Source: an uncultured Roseobacter sp.
GTDB taxonomy: Bacteria > Pseudomonadota > Alphaproteobacteria > Rhodobacterales > Rhodobacteraceae
Direction of reading: 5' to 3'
DNA length: 64,000 bases
Assembly (NCBI RefSeq): GCF_947491795.1
Contig: NZ_CANLKW010000001.1
Span: 868,001-932,000 of the forward strand
Part shown: positions 37,487 to 47,355 of the stretch, one piece after another
Layout: every line of letters starts with the position of its first letter
Numbering within the stretch: position 1 is the stretch's first letter
The notes under the pieces: model-generated
Databases searched by the model: none
Seen by the model: only the letters and a program-made list of their open reading frames with translations
Told to the model about the DNA's origin: nothing
Translations under genes and position numbers: made by a program

Positions 37487-38587
37487 CTACGTCTCTGCTG
37501 CCAGCGCCGACGCCTGGCCAACCCAGTTGTCGCGGCTGACCCGGCCTTTGAACCCGACAAGGTTCTGATCCGCCCAGGCCACATGCTCCGGCGTCCAGGC
37601 TGCGATCTGGTCGAAATGGTAAATACCGATGCCGTTGAGCATCTTTTCCAGCTTGGGTCCGACGCCTTTGATCCGCTTGAGATCATCCGCGCCGCCATCA
37701 CGCGGCGCGTCCAGCTTTTCGGGCTCGGCCCCGGCCACGTCTGTGGCAGGTTTCGCCGCGGCCTTGGCGCCGGAGCCCGGCACTTCTGCCGATTTGTCCG
37801 AGGATGCACCGGCTTTGGGCGCGGCTTTTGCGGCTTTTGCAGCTTCCGCGGGTTTCGCCGGCGAGGCGTTGTGGTTTGCCCCTTTTTGCCAGGGCATCAG
37901 CAACGGCACCTCTGTGCCATCAATGCGTTTGACCGTGTCGCCGATGTCCACAGCCAGCTGGGCCGAGGCGTTATACTGGGTTTTGCCGCTGTCCCATTCG
38001 GTCAGGGATGTCAGACCCTTAAGCGGCTCTGCAGCATAACGGCCGTTCTGCGGCCCCGGGACGGGGACCTTGCCAGCCGCCAGCTCGTCAATGATTTCGC
38101 CCATGCGGTCGGCGGTCAGATCCTCGTAGTAGTCTTTGCCAATCTGCGCCATCGGCGCGTTCGAGCAGGACCCAAGGCATTCCACCTCCTCCCAGGAGAA
38201 ATTTCCATCCGCCGAGACCTCATGCGCGTTCGGCGCGATTCTTTCTTTGCAGACAGCCACCAGATCCTCTGCCCCGCAGATCATGCAGGAAGTCGTTCCG
38301 CACACCTGGATATGGGCAATTTTTCCAACCGGTTGCAGCTGGAACATAAAGTAGAATGTTGCCACCTCCAGCGCCCGGATATAGCTCAGACCCAGCATGT
38401 CGGCCACATGTTCAATCGCCGGTTTGCTCAGCCAGCCTTCCTGCTCCTGGGCGCGCCACAGGATCGGGATAATGGCCGACGCCTGACGGCCCTCGGGGTA
38501 TTTGGTCATCTGCCCTTCGGCCCAGGCCTGATTGTCGGGCGTGAACGCGAAAGTGTCGGGCTGCTCGGGGTGTAATCTGCGGAGCAT
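37487..38587 (-). CDS. nuoE: NADH-quinone oxidoreductase subunit E with long C-terminal extension
   Basis: The first 200 or so residues are a normal 24-kDa subunit carrying the N1a 2Fe-2S cluster, with ligands in [15 protein letters not shown] and [16 protein letters not shown]. After residue 240 an Ala/Lys-rich linker ([20 protein letters not shown]) leads to a 73-residue module starting [20 protein letters not shown]. Total length is 366 against about 166 in E. coli. The extension repeats the C-terminal domain of the next gene. Long NuoE forms are known in alphaproteobacteria; the purpose of the extension is not established to my knowledge. Confidence 0.94.
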   Translation of the reverse strand: MLRRLHPEQPDTFAFTPDNQAWAEGQMTKYPEGRQASAIIPILWRAQEQEGWLSKPAIEHVADMLGLSYIRALEVATFYFMFQLQPVGKIAHIQVCGTTSCMICGAEDLVAVCKERIAPNAHEVSADGNFSWEEVECLGSCSNAPMAQIGKDYYEDLTADRMGEIIDELAAGKVPVPGPQNGRYAAEPLKGLTSLTEWDSGKTQYNASAQLAVDIGDTVKRIDGTEVPLLMPWQKGANHNASPAKPAEAAKAAKAAPKAGASSDKSAEVPGSGAKAAAKPATDVAGAEPEKLDAPRDGGADDLKRIKGVGPKLEKMLNGIGIYHFDQIAAWTPEHVAWADQNLVGFKGRVSRDNWVGQASALAAET

Positions 38588-38621
38588 CTGTTCAACCTGT
38601 GTGTTTGCGGCGGCTGCAGGA

Positions 38622-38656
38622 GCCTCCGGCGGGGATATTTCGGGCCAGAAGAAGGA
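38622..38656 (+). repeat. dispersed intergenic element, copy 2
   Basis: The plus strand reads GCCTCCGGCGGGGATATTTC followed by GGGCCAGAAGAAGGAG. It fills the 78-base gap between nuoD and nuoE and is oriented against them. It matches copy 1 at 21041-21075 in nearly all positions. Confidence 0.6.
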
Positions 38657-38665
38657 GAGCGCGCA

Positions 38666-39889
38666 TCAGCGGTCAATCTCCCCGAAGACCACATCCATAG
38701 TGCCGATGATCGCCGCCACGTCCGCCAGCTGGTGGCCGCGTGACATATGATCCATCGCCTGCAGGTGCAGGAACCCGGGCGCGCGGATTTTGGCGCGATA
38801 GGGTTTGTTGCTGCCATCCGCTACCAGATAAACACCGAACTCGCCCTTGGGCGCTTCGACGGCGCAATAGACTTCGCCCTCGGGCACGTGGAAGCCCTCG
38901 GTATAGAGCTTGAAGTGGTGGATCAGGCTCTCCATCGAGGTTTTCATATCCGACCGGCTGGGCGGGGTGATCTTGCCGCGGGCCAGAATATCGCCCTGCC
39001 CTTCGGGCGCACGCAGTTTCTCAACCGCCTGGTGGATGATCAGGAGCGACTGGCGCATCTCTTCCATGCGCACCAGGTAGCGGTCATAGCAGTCGCCGTT
39101 CTTGCCCACAGGGATCTGGAAGTCGAACTCGTCGTAGCATTCATAGGGCTGCGCGCGGCGCAGATCCCAGGCCAGACCCGATCCGCGCACCATCACGCCC
39201 GAAAAGCCGTATTCGAGGATGTCATCTTCAGTCACCACACCGATATCGGCGTTGCGCTGCTTAAAGATGCGGTTTTCCGTGAGCAGCCCGTCGATGTCGG
39301 CAATCACGCGCGGGAATTCCTGTGCCCATGTCCCGATATCATCGATCAGGTCTTCGGGCAGGTCCTGGTGCACACCGCCGGGGCGGAAATAGGCCGCGTG
39401 CAAACGCGCGCCGCAGGCCCGTTCATAGAACACCATCAGCTTTTCACGTTCCTCGAACCCCCAGAGCGGCGGGGTCAGAGCGCCCACGTCCATCGCCTGG
39501 GTGGTGATATTGAGGATGTGGTTCAGGATGCGCCCGATCTCGCAGAAAAGCACGCGGATCAGGCTCGCGCGGCGCGGCACCTCGACACCCGTCAGCTTTT
39601 CGATGGCCAGACACCAGGCGTGTTCCTGGTTCATCGGGGCCACATAATCCAGCCGGTCGAAATAGGGCAGGTTCTGCAGATAGGTCCGGCTCTCCATCAG
39701 CTTTTCGGTGCCCCGGTGCAGCAGCCCGATATGCGGGTCGCAGCGCTCGACGATCTCGCCGTCCAGCTCCAGCACCAGCCGCAGCACGCCGTGCGCCGCC
39801 GGGTGCTGGGGCCCGAAGTTGATATTGAAATTCCGGATTTTCTGTTCGCCTGTCAGGGCGTCCTCAAAACCTTTGGAGCCGTCCATCAT
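38666..39889 (-). CDS. nuoD: NADH-quinone oxidoreductase subunit D
   Basis: This 407-residue 49-kDa subunit is related to NiFe-hydrogenase large subunits and forms the quinone pocket with NuoB. Signatures include [22 protein letters not shown] at the N-terminus (His and the loop near quinone), [20 protein letters not shown] and, at the C-terminus, [33 protein letters not shown] in two consecutive pieces. Hydrogenase nickel ligands are absent, as expected. The gene begins with two ATGs (39889 or 39886). Confidence 0.97.
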   Translation of the reverse strand: MMDGSKGFEDALTGEQKIRNFNINFGPQHPAAHGVLRLVLELDGEIVERCDPHIGLLHRGTEKLMESRTYLQNLPYFDRLDYVAPMNQEHAWCLAIEKLTGVEVPRRASLIRVLFCEIGRILNHILNITTQAMDVGALTPPLWGFEEREKLMVFYERACGARLHAAYFRPGGVHQDLPEDLIDDIGTWAQEFPRVIADIDGLLTENRIFKQRNADIGVVTEDDILEYGFSGVMVRGSGLAWDLRRAQPYECYDEFDFQIPVGKNGDCYDRYLVRMEEMRQSLLIIHQAVEKLRAPEGQGDILARGKITPPSRSDMKTSMESLIHHFKLYTEGFHVPEGEVYCAVEAPKGEFGVYLVADGSNKPYRAKIRAPGFLHLQAMDHMSRGHQLADVAAIIGTMDVVFGEIDR

Positions 39890-39894
39890 GGTCT

Positions 39895-40275
39895 TTACTC
39901 CCCATCAAGGCGTGCGCTTACGCGGAACACCTTTGTCAGCAGTTTCCAGGAGCCGCCCACACGGACAAACCCCAAATGATCTTCATAGCGCTGCGGTGGC
40001 ACATCCACGGTCAGATGCACCCGGGCGATCTCGTCGCCCGCGCTGTCCATGCTCAGAATGTCGTATTGCGCCGGCGCCGGGAACGCATCACGTCCGCGCA
40101 CCCGCGCCAGATAGGATGCCTTGTCCCAGAAGGTCGCCTCGCCGTTTTCAACCAGCGTCATCTGGAAATTGTCGTGACACAGATCCTCAAAAACCTCTGC
40201 CTTTGCGAAGTATACGGCATCGCAATAGGCCAGTGCTGCAGCCTGCAGGTCAGATCCATTCATTCCGTCCGGCAT
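39895..40275 (-). CDS. NTF2-like / SnoaL-type protein
   Basis: This 126-residue protein of the cone-shaped NTF2 fold has an N-terminal helix ([20 protein letters not shown]), strands with [18 protein letters not shown], and paired late strands [20 protein letters not shown] and [16 protein letters not shown]. It looks closest to the putative lumazine-binding/NTF2 group. The ATG at 40275 is chosen because GGAG lies 10 bases upstream and it follows the previous stop by one base; ATG at 40263 has no room for an RBS. Any link to complex I is positional. Confidence 0.75.
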   Translation of the reverse strand: MPDGMNGSDLQAAALAYCDAVYFAKAEVFEDLCHDNFQMTLVENGEATFWDKASYLARVRGRDAFPAPAQYDILSMDSAGDEIARVHLTVDVPPQRYEDHLGFVRVGGSWKLLTKVFRVSARLDGE

Positions 40276-40276
40276 A

Positions 40277-40450
40277 TCAGCGCTTCTCCAGTTCCTGAAG
40301 CTTGATGCTCATCCACCAGATCAGCGCCAGAACACCCAGTGGCACAATACAGGCCAGCGACCAGTATTTGTTGATTCCGAAATGCGGCAGCAGTTTCAGC
40401 AGCGGTATGACCGTCAGAACGGTAAAGACGATCCAGATCAGACCTTCCAT
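40277..40450 (-). CDS. 57-residue membrane protein between nuoC and nuoD
   Basis: This is a short gene easily missed because of its size. It encodes 57 residues with two membrane segments, LIWIVFTVLTVIPLLKLL and LACIVPLGVLALIWW, and a charged tail SIKLQELEKR. Its ATG shares one base with the nuoC TAA (TAATG), and the next gene starts one base after its stop, so it is translationally coupled on both sides. RBS-like GGAG occurs within the nuoC end. The sequence has a clean coding look with no rare pattern. Function is unknown; a small membrane-arm assembly or accessory protein is the natural guess. Confidence 0.72.
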   Translation of the reverse strand: MEGLIWIVFTVLTVIPLLKLLPHFGINKYWSLACIVPLGVLALIWWMSIKLQELEKR

Positions 40451-41055
40451 TACTTCGCCTCCTGCTTTTCATCTCCCGGCAGGATGTACTCGGCACCTTC
40501 CCAGGGGGACATGAAATCAAACTGGCGGTACTCCTGAACCAGATTGACGGGCTCATAGACCACGCGCTTCTGCGCCTCGTCATAGCGCACTTCGGTATAG
40601 CCGGTGGTCGGGAAATCCTTGCGCAGCGGATGGCCGCGAAAGCCATAGTCGGTGAGGATGCGGCGCAGGTCCGGGTGACCCGAGAAGAGGATGCCGAACA
40701 TGTCGAACACCTCGCGCTCGAACCAGTTGGCCGACGGATGCACCGGAATGACCGAAGGCACCATGTCGCGCTCCCGCACGCTCACGCGCAGGCGCAGGCG
40801 GTGGTTCTGGTACATGCTGAGCAGGTGGTAGACCACGTCAAAGCGTTTTGCACGGCCCGGGTAGTCGACGGCGGTGATGTCCACCAGCGTCGAGAACTGG
40901 CAGGTCGCATCTGTTTTCAGAAATTCCATCAGACCGGGTATGTTCGACGGGGTCACATCCAGGTTCAGCTCCCCGTGGGTCACATCCCAGGACAGAACGC
41001 AGTCGGTGCGCTTGGCCTCAATATAAGCGCCAAGTTCGTTCAGGGCGTCGGACAT
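40450..41055 (-). CDS. nuoC: NADH-quinone oxidoreductase subunit C
   Basis: This 201-residue 30-kDa peripheral-arm subunit is separate from nuoD here, unlike the fused E. coli NuoCD. Signature: [39 protein letters not shown] in two consecutive pieces. AGGAGA lies 7 bases upstream of ATG. The TAA stop overlaps the start of the 57-residue gene by one base. Confidence 0.97.
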   Translation of the reverse strand: MSDALNELGAYIEAKRTDCVLSWDVTHGELNLDVTPSNIPGLMEFLKTDATCQFSTLVDITAVDYPGRAKRFDVVYHLLSMYQNHRLRLRVSVRERDMVPSVIPVHPSANWFEREVFDMFGILFSGHPDLRRILTDYGFRGHPLRKDFPTTGYTEVRYDEAQKRVVYEPVNLVQEYRQFDFMSPWEGAEYILPGDEKQEAK

Positions 41056-41095
41056 AAGCGGTCTCCTTACCGGACGGACGAGGGGTCAGACCCGG

Positions 41096-41988
<893 letters not shown>

Positions 41989-42055
41989 AGGTCGGCTCCT
42001 TTTTGTCGCCGCAGCGCAGCGGTTCTGCTGTCACGCGGCTAAAGTGACTGCAACG

Positions 42056-42084
42056 GGTTTACGCCTGTGGCCCCCGGGGGTCAA
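42056..42084 (-). promoter_or_regulatory. candidate nuo operon promoter
   Basis: On the minus strand TTGACC (42084-42079) and TAAACC (42061-42056) are 17 bases apart. The spacer contains the palindrome CCCCCGGGGG. Transcription would begin near 42049, about 60 bases before the nuoA TTG. Confidence 0.5.
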
Positions 42085-42270
42085 CCGATGCGTGCTGCGA
42101 AAACCGGGGCATTTCTTCGCAGTTTCAACGGCTCGCAGCACCGGTGCCGCCCTGCGTCCGGACTGCCGGGCACAGCCCCGGGTCGGCATTGCTGCAGTGC
42201 AGGGCCAGGGCATGCGCCGTGAAACGCTGCAAAACAGCCGCAGACGCCTGCCAGAGGGGTGCGGCACCGT

Positions 42271-42289
42271 TGCAAATCAACAATTTGCA
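42271..42289. repeat. inverted repeat upstream of the fasciclin gene, possible operator
   Basis: TGCAAAT (42271-42277) and ATTTGCA (42283-42289) are perfect complements around CAACA. The centre lies about 18 bases upstream of the TGATCC element, where an activator would bind. No T-run follows, so it is not a terminator. The cognate regulator is unknown. Confidence 0.45.
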
Positions 42290-42297
42290 GAAAGTTG

Positions 42298-42327
42298 TGA
42301 TCCACATCCCGGGGGCTTCCGTAAACC
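42298..42327 (+). promoter_or_regulatory. candidate ECF sigma-E-type promoter of the fasciclin gene
   Basis: TGATCC (42298-42303) and TAAACC (42322-42327), 18 bases apart, resemble the -35 TGATCC and -10 TAAGA-like elements of the Rhodobacter RpoE (singlet-oxygen) regulon. From memory, a fasciclin-domain gene belongs to that regulon in R. sphaeroides. The -10 half is only a partial match. Confidence 0.38.
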
Positions 42328-42403
42328 TTTCATCTTCCGCACCGGGCCCCGCTTTTGGGCACACGGGGCAGGATGTGACCCAACAAGGAACGAAGGAATC
42401 ACC

Positions 42404-42895
42404 ATGAACAGACGCTTTGCACTGAAATCGGCAATCGCAGCCGGCGCACTGGCGGCCATCGCCGCATGTACACCCGCAGACACAGGCAGCGACATTGTCG
42501 ATATCGCAGCGGCAGACGGCAACTTTACAACGCTGGTCGCCGCCGTTCAGGCAGCAGGTCTTGTTGACACGCTGAAAAGCCCCGGCCCGTTCACTGTCTT
42601 CGCCCCGACAGACGCAGCTTTCGCAGCCCTGCCCGCAGGCACAGTTGAAAACCTGCTCAAGCCCGAGAACAAAGACACGCTGGTCAACATCCTGACCTAT
42701 CACGTTGTACCGGGCGCTGTTGCCGCAGCGGATGTCCTGGGCCAGCGCCAGTCCGTCGAGGCCGTGAACGGAGGCTCGCTGCACGTTGATGGCCGTGGTG
42801 GCATGGTCAAAGTCAACAACGCGACAGTGACAGCTGCAGACATCATCGCAACAAACGGCGTGATCCACGTGATCGACACTGTTCTGCTGCCATAA
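42404..42895 (+). CDS. fasciclin (FAS1) domain lipoprotein with twin-arginine-like signal
   Basis: This 163-residue exported protein starts [22 protein letters not shown]: an Arg-Arg-Phe-x-Leu-Lys motif as in Tat signals and a lipobox ending at Cys22. The rest is one FAS1 domain with the H1 region [20 protein letters not shown], the LTYHVVPG box and the final [14 protein letters not shown]2 box. FAS1 domains mediate adhesion or protein contacts at cell surfaces. AAGGAA precedes the ATG. It stands alone, followed by a strong terminator. Export through the TatABC encoded at 4.4-5.9 kb is inference. Confidence 0.9.
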   Translation: MNRRFALKSAIAAGALAAIAACTPADTGSDIVDIAAADGNFTTLVAAVQAAGLVDTLKSPGPFTVFAPTDAAFAALPAGTVENLLKPENKDTLVNILTYHVVPGAVAAADVLGQRQSVEAVNGGSLHVDGRGGMVKVNNATVTAADIIATNGVIHVIDTVLLP

Positions 42896-42925
42896 GACTA
42901 CCGGTCTCACTGACCGAAAAACACA

Positions 42926-42956
42926 GACCCGCAGGCGCGCCGCCTGCGGGTTTTTT
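42926..42956 (+). terminator. rho-independent terminator after the fasciclin gene
   Basis: CCCGCAGGCG (42928-42937) pairs with CGCCTGCGGG (42941-42950) around CGC, followed by six T residues to 42956. An A-run (42916-42921) on the other side could let it serve the convergent liu operon as well. Confidence 0.92.
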
Positions 42957-42963
42957 CATGCGC

Positions 42964-43758
42964 TCACCGGCGCACCCAGGCCGCTTTGCGCTTGCTGAAA
43001 AAGGCATCGATGCCTTCTGCCGCCTCATCGCTCTCCCAGCAGGCCGCCAGGGCCGCGATGGTATGGTCCACCACCTGCCCGTCAATCCGCGGCCCCAGAT
43101 CCCGTGCCAGTTTCTTGGCCGCCGCCACCGCCCCCGGCGCACAGGACAGATAGGGCACAACCTCGGCCTCAACTGCCTCCGCCAGTGCCTCGGGCGCGAC
43201 GCAGCGCGCCAGAATGCCCAGATCAACCGCCTGCTCTGCCCCAAAGAGACGTGCCGACATAAACACCCGCCGGGCCCGTCCCTCGCCCATGCGCGCCAGC
43301 ACATAGGGCCCGATGGTGGCCGGGATCAGCCCCAGACGCGTCTCCGTCAGCCCCAGTTTTGCCCCCGCAACCCCGATGGCCACATCGCAGACACAGGTCA
43401 TGCCCACCCCGCCGCCAAAGGCGTTGCCCTGCACAGCCCCGATGAGCGGTTTGGGCAGGCTGTTCAGCGCGCCCAGCATATCCGCCAGGCTGCGCGCCTG
43501 CGCACTGCGGGTGGCCGCATCCATGTGCATCTGATCGCGCATCCAGCCCAGATCGCCCCCGGCACAGAAAGACGCCCCTGCGCCCGTCAGCACAACAACG
43601 CGCACATCCGCATCGACCCCCAGCGCGCCTGCGGCCTCTGTCAGCTCACCGATCATCTGCGCCGACAGCGCATTATGCTTCTCAGGCCGGTTCAGCGTCA
43701 GCGTGGCAACCCCGCGCGCATCCGTTTCAATCGTCAGGGTCTGTGGCATCCGGGTCAC
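42964..43758 (-). CDS. liuC: enoyl-CoA hydratase/isomerase, probable methylglutaconyl-CoA hydratase
   Basis: This 264-residue crotonase-family protein has the oxyanion-hole segments GAGASFCAGGDLGWMRDQ and KPLIGAVQGNAFGGGVGM, and SETRLGLIPATIG-like LTETRLGLIPATIGPYV. In leucine breakdown this enzyme hydrates 3-methylglutaconyl-CoA to HMG-CoA. The specific call rests on its place directly after the HMG-CoA lyase gene (ATGA overlap) and with both methylcrotonyl-CoA carboxylase subunits in the same operon. It is the last gene of the operon. Confidence 0.9.
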   Translation of the reverse strand: MTRMPQTLTIETDARGVATLTLNRPEKHNALSAQMIGELTEAAGALGVDADVRVVVLTGAGASFCAGGDLGWMRDQMHMDAATRSAQARSLADMLGALNSLPKPLIGAVQGNAFGGGVGMTCVCDVAIGVAGAKLGLTETRLGLIPATIGPYVLARMGEGRARRVFMSARLFGAEQAVDLGILARCVAPEALAEAVEAEVVPYLSCAPGAVAAAKKLARDLGPRIDGQVVDHTIAALAACWESDEAAEGIDAFFSKRKAAWVRR

Positions 43759-44636
43759 TCAGACAGAACCGCATCGCTGGGCTGGCCCCGCATCGCGCGC
43801 GCCATGTCAGCGGCGACCTCAATCGCGTCAATGTCCAGACCGGTCTCATAGCCCAGCGCCGCCAGATGGCGCGCAACACTCTCGGTAGCGACATTCCCCG
43901 CCGCACCGGGTGCAAAGGGACATCCCCCCAGACCCGCCACAGCCGCATCAAACACCCGCAGACCCAGGCTCAGAGAGGCGTCGATATTCTCCATCGCCCG
44001 GCCCCGCGTATCATGATAATGCCCGGCCAGCCGCCCGGCGGGCACCACATCACGGACCGCCAGCAGCATGCGCGCAATACTGTCCGGTGTGCCCGTACCG
44101 ATAGTGTCCCCCAGGCTCACCTCGTAACAGCCCATGGAAAACAGCTGATCCGCCACCCGCGCTACATCCCCGGGCGCCACAGCCCCGTCATAGGGGCATT
44201 CAACAACACAGGACACATAGCCCCGCACCGGCAGATCAATATGGCGTGCCTCCTCCAGAACGGGCGCGAACCGCTCGATGCTTTCCGCGACAGAAGCGTT
44301 GATATTGGCCTTCGAAAACCCCTCAGAGGCCGAGGCGAAAACCGCAATCTCATCCGCACCGGCGTCCAGCGCATCGCGGTAACCGCGCATATTGGGCGTC
44401 AGACCGGCATAGCGCACCCCGGGCGCGCGGCAGATTCCCGCAAAAACCGCCGCCGAGCCCGCCATCTGCGGCACCTTTGCGGCAGAGACAAAGGCCCCCG
44501 CCTCAATCCGTCCGAACCCCGCCCGGCTCAGCTGATCGACAAGTGCCACCTTCTCGGCCACCGGGATGTCCCGTTCCTCGTTCTGCAACCCGTCCCGCGG
44601 GCCGACCTCGAATATCTCACATGGTCCCAGCGTCAT
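43755..44636 (-). CDS. liuE: hydroxymethylglutaryl-CoA lyase
   Basis: This 293-residue TIM-barrel enzyme cleaves HMG-CoA to acetyl-CoA and acetoacetate, the last leucine-specific step. Motifs: EVGPRDGLQNEE (catalytic Arg-Asp), IEAGAFVSAAKVPQMAGS, SLGDTIGTGTP, and the metal-binding HYHDTRGRAMEN with the active-site signature GGCPFAPGAAGN containing the conserved Cys. Its stop overlaps liuC. It lies 84 bases after the GST gene, a gap that contains copy 3 of the dispersed element. Confidence 0.95.
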   Translation of the reverse strand: MTLGPCEIFEVGPRDGLQNEERDIPVAEKVALVDQLSRAGFGRIEAGAFVSAAKVPQMAGSAAVFAGICRAPGVRYAGLTPNMRGYRDALDAGADEIAVFASASEGFSKANINASVAESIERFAPVLEEARHIDLPVRGYVSCVVECPYDGAVAPGDVARVADQLFSMGCYEVSLGDTIGTGTPDSIARMLLAVRDVVPAGRLAGHYHDTRGRAMENIDASLSLGLRVFDAAVAGLGGCPFAPGAAGNVATESVARHLAALGYETGLDIDAIEVAADMARAMRGQPSDAVLSE

Positions 44637-44678
44637 CTCTCACCTCCTCAGATCCCGGCACGCCCCGGAAAACGCGCC

Positions 44679-44713
44679 CCCTTCACCCTTCCCCAAATAC
44701 TCACGGCGGAACG
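44679..44713 (-). repeat. dispersed intergenic element, diverged copy 3
   Basis: The minus strand reads CGTTCCGCCGTGAGTATTTG followed by GGGAAGGGTGAAGG. The layout of a Cys-Cys-Gly-like CCGCCG block, TATTT core and purine tail matches copies 1 and 2 but with more differences. It sits between liuE and the GST gene. Confidence 0.4.
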
Positions 44714-44720
44714 GTTGCTG

Positions 44721-45386
44721 TTACTCTAGCGGCCAGGGCTCGTAAAAGTCCCGCGAATAAATGCCGTCCCCCGCGGGCAGCGCGGCCTGAAACCCGTCGC
44801 GCCCGGTGATCCGCGCATACCAGGCGCTCAGGCCCGGATGTGCGTCCGTCCGCACGAAATGCCGCGCCATATAGACCGCCTGGCCCACCGAGATATCCGC
44901 TGCGGAAAATCCGCCCGACAACAGATAATCCCGCGCGCCCAGCGGATCCTGCAGACGCGCCTCGATCGCGTCAAAGCATTTGGCGACCCGTGCGGCCTCC
45001 AGCTTCATTACCACAGGGCTGCGCATGTGATCTTCATACAGGGCGACATGCTGCTGGGTCAGGGCCGCCACATGCTGGCTCAGGGTTTCCGCAAAATGCA
45101 GCCACACCAGCCAGGACATCCGCTCCGGCGTGCCGGGCATCCGGCCCAGAGCGTCGGGGCTGAACCTTTCACACAGGTATTCGGTGATCGCCCCGGTCTC
45201 GAACATCCGCTCGCCGTCGATCTCCAGCGCAGGCACACGGCCCGCAGGCGACAGCGTCAGAAACTCAGGCGAGCGCAGGGTCCGGTCAAACGGATAGCTG
45301 CGCAGCTGAAACGGAACCGCCAGTTCCGCCAGCAGCCACAGCGTGCGCATCGAGCGTGTCTGCGGACAGTGGTGCAGCGTGATCAT
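44721..45386 (-). CDS. glutathione S-transferase in the leucine operon
   Basis: This 221-residue two-domain GST has an N-terminal thioredoxin fold with HHCPQTRSMRTLWLLAELAV and the glutathione-binding AGRVPALEIDGERMFETGAI turn (cis-Pro and Glu-Thr-Gly). A helical C-terminal domain contains the hydrophobic-core motif FSAADISVGQAVYMARHF. It overlaps the liuD stop, so it is part of the operon. A role in detoxifying reactive CoA-thioester or enal by-products is possible but is inference. Confidence 0.85.
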   Translation of the reverse strand: MITLHHCPQTRSMRTLWLLAELAVPFQLRSYPFDRTLRSPEFLTLSPAGRVPALEIDGERMFETGAITEYLCERFSPDALGRMPGTPERMSWLVWLHFAETLSQHVAALTQQHVALYEDHMRSPVVMKLEAARVAKCFDAIEARLQDPLGARDYLLSGGFSAADISVGQAVYMARHFVRTDAHPGLSAWYARITGRDGFQAALPAGDGIYSRDFYEPWPLE

Positions 45387-47326
45387 GCCACAGCCTCCTC
45401 CGGCTCCAGCCGGATCAGGGCCGCCCCCGCCTCGACCTGATCGCCTGCCCCGGCCAGCACCTCGGCCACCGTCCCATCCCGCGCGGCCAGCAGCGCATGT
45501 TCCATCTTCATCGCCTCCAGCACGGCCAGCCGGTCGCCTTTACTCACCTGCTGTCCCGGGGCGGCGCGCATCTCGCGCACCACGCCGGGCATCGGGGCCT
45601 CGATCAGATTGCCGTCACCGGTGGCCCCCGCCGCACGTTCCAGCGGGTCCGCAAACCCGTAAACCATGCCAAACCCGTCAAACACCGTGATCTGCCCGCC
45701 GGACATATGCGCCTGCGGCAGCGGCTCCCCCGCGGCCTGCCAGCGGCCCTGCACACGTTCCAGCGTCAGGGTCTGCTCCCCCTCCCGCCAGGACTGGCTG
45801 TCGGGTCCGGTGACCTCCACCAGCAGGGTGATTTCCTCACCCTTCCGCTCCAGTTTGACCGGCAGGCGCAGCGGCCGCCACAGATGAAACCCCGCATCGG
45901 GCGCCGGATCGCGCAGCCCCAGGGCCGCCACCCCCGCCGCCACCCGGTGCAGCAGCCGCTCCTCCGGCGGGCGGGTCAGGGCCTCAAGATCCCGCGCGAT
46001 CAGACCGGTATCCACGTCTCCGGCGGCAAAGCCTGTATGACCCGCCAGCGCTCCCAGAAAGCCGAGGTTTGTCACAGTGCCCGCCACCTGCGTCTCTGCC
46101 AGCCCCCGCGCCAGCTGCGCCAGGGCCACTGCGCGTGTGGGGCCATGCACGGTCAGTTTGGCAATCATCGGATCATACCAGGGGCTGATGGTATCACCCG
46201 CCCGCACGCCGCTGTCGGCCCGGGCCGCAGGCGGAAAGACCAGATGGCTCAGCGTGCCCGTTGCAGGCAAGAACCCCGCAGGCACGTCCTCGGCATAAAG
46301 CCGCGCCTCAAAGGCATGGCCGGTAATGCTCAGATCGTCCTGGGCTGCGGGCAGCGGCTGACCGGCGGCCACACGCAGCTGCCATTCCACCAGATCAACA
46401 CCGGTGATCGCCTCCGTCACCGGATGCTCCACCTGCAGGCGCGTGTTCATCTCCATGAACCAGAAGCCATCCGTGCGCAGCCCGTCCGAGCCGTCGACGA
46501 TAAATTCCACCGTACCTGCACCGCTGTAGCCGATAGCCTCTGCCGCGCGCACCGCAGCGGCGCCCATCGCTTCGCGCACGTCCGGGGTCATGCCCGGCGC
46601 GGGGGCCTCCTCGATCACTTTCTGATGGCGGCGCTGCAGCGAACAGTCCCGCTCAAACAGATGCACCGCGCGGGTGCCATCGCCAAAAACCTGCACCTCG
46701 ATATGCCGCGGCGCGGTGACAAACTTCTCGACCAGCACATCCGCATTGCCAAAAGCGCCCCGCGCCTCCGCCCGGGCCGAGGCCAGCGCCGTGGCGAACC
46801 CGCCTGCAGTCTCCACCAGGCGCATGCCCTTGCCGCCACCTCCCGCCACGGCCTTGATCAGCACCGGAAAGCCGATCTTTTCCGCCTCCGCCGCCAGCCG
46901 CGCGTCGTCCTGATCAGCCCCGTGCCAGCCCGGCACCACAGGCACCCCGGCCTCCTCCATCAGCGCCTTGGCCGCATCCTTCAGGCCCATCGCCCGGATC
47001 GCAGCCGCAGAGGGGCCGATGAACACCAGCCCCGCCGCTTCCACCGCCTCGACAAAATCCGGATTCTCGCTCAGAAATCCGTACCCCGGGTGAATGGCCT
47101 CGGCCCCCGTGTCCAGGGCTGCCTGAATGATCACATCCCCGCGCAGATAACTCTCTGCCGGGGCCGGACCGCCGATCAGCACCGCCCGGTCTGCCATGGC
47201 CACATGTTTCGCCGCGCTGTCCGCCTCAGAATAGACGGCAACAGTACCCACCCCCATGCGCGCCGCCGTTTCCATCACCCGACAGGCGATCTCTCCCCTG
47301 TTGGCAATCAGTATCCGGTCAAACAT
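45383..47326 (-). CDS. liuD: methylcrotonyl-CoA carboxylase, alpha (biotin-carrying) subunit
   Basis: This 647-residue protein combines a biotin carboxylase N-terminal half (MFDRILIANRGEIACRVMET, ATP-grasp KAVAGGGGKGMRLVE, QRRHQKVIEEAPAPG and FMEMNTRLQVEHPVTE) with a linker domain and a C-terminal biotin carrier domain with EAMKMEH near residue 613. It carboxylates biotin for transfer to 3-methylcrotonyl-CoA by the beta subunit. The specific call depends on the isovaleryl-CoA dehydrogenase, beta subunit, HMG-CoA lyase and hydratase in the same operon; acyl-CoA carboxylases of other specificity look similar. Confidence 0.93.
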   Translation of the reverse strand: MFDRILIANRGEIACRVMETAARMGVGTVAVYSEADSAAKHVAMADRAVLIGGPAPAESYLRGDVIIQAALDTGAEAIHPGYGFLSENPDFVEAVEAAGLVFIGPSAAAIRAMGLKDAAKALMEEAGVPVVPGWHGADQDDARLAAEAEKIGFPVLIKAVAGGGGKGMRLVETAGGFATALASARAEARGAFGNADVLVEKFVTAPRHIEVQVFGDGTRAVHLFERDCSLQRRHQKVIEEAPAPGMTPDVREAMGAAAVRAAEAIGYSGAGTVEFIVDGSDGLRTDGFWFMEMNTRLQVEHPVTEAITGVDLVEWQLRVAAGQPLPAAQDDLSITGHAFEARLYAEDVPAGFLPATGTLSHLVFPPAARADSGVRAGDTISPWYDPMIAKLTVHGPTRAVALAQLARGLAETQVAGTVTNLGFLGALAGHTGFAAGDVDTGLIARDLEALTRPPEERLLHRVAAGVAALGLRDPAPDAGFHLWRPLRLPVKLERKGEEITLLVEVTGPDSQSWREGEQTLTLERVQGRWQAAGEPLPQAHMSGGQITVFDGFGMVYGFADPLERAAGATGDGNLIEAPMPGVVREMRAAPGQQVSKGDRLAVLEAMKMEHALLAARDGTVAEVLAGAGDQVEAGAALIRLEPEEAVA

Positions 47327-47355
47327 TACGTTGTCCTCTCACAGCGGGTGACGTC

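Larger units (their letters stand above)
41989..42403. other. 415-base divergent regulatory region between nuoA and the fasciclin gene
   Basis: No supported gene lies here. It holds a TTGACC/TAAACC promoter reading toward nuoA (42056-42084), an inverted repeat TGCAAAT-5-ATTTGCA (42271-42289) and a TGATCC/TAAACC element reading toward the fasciclin gene (42298-42327). Each is listed separately. Confidence 0.6.
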
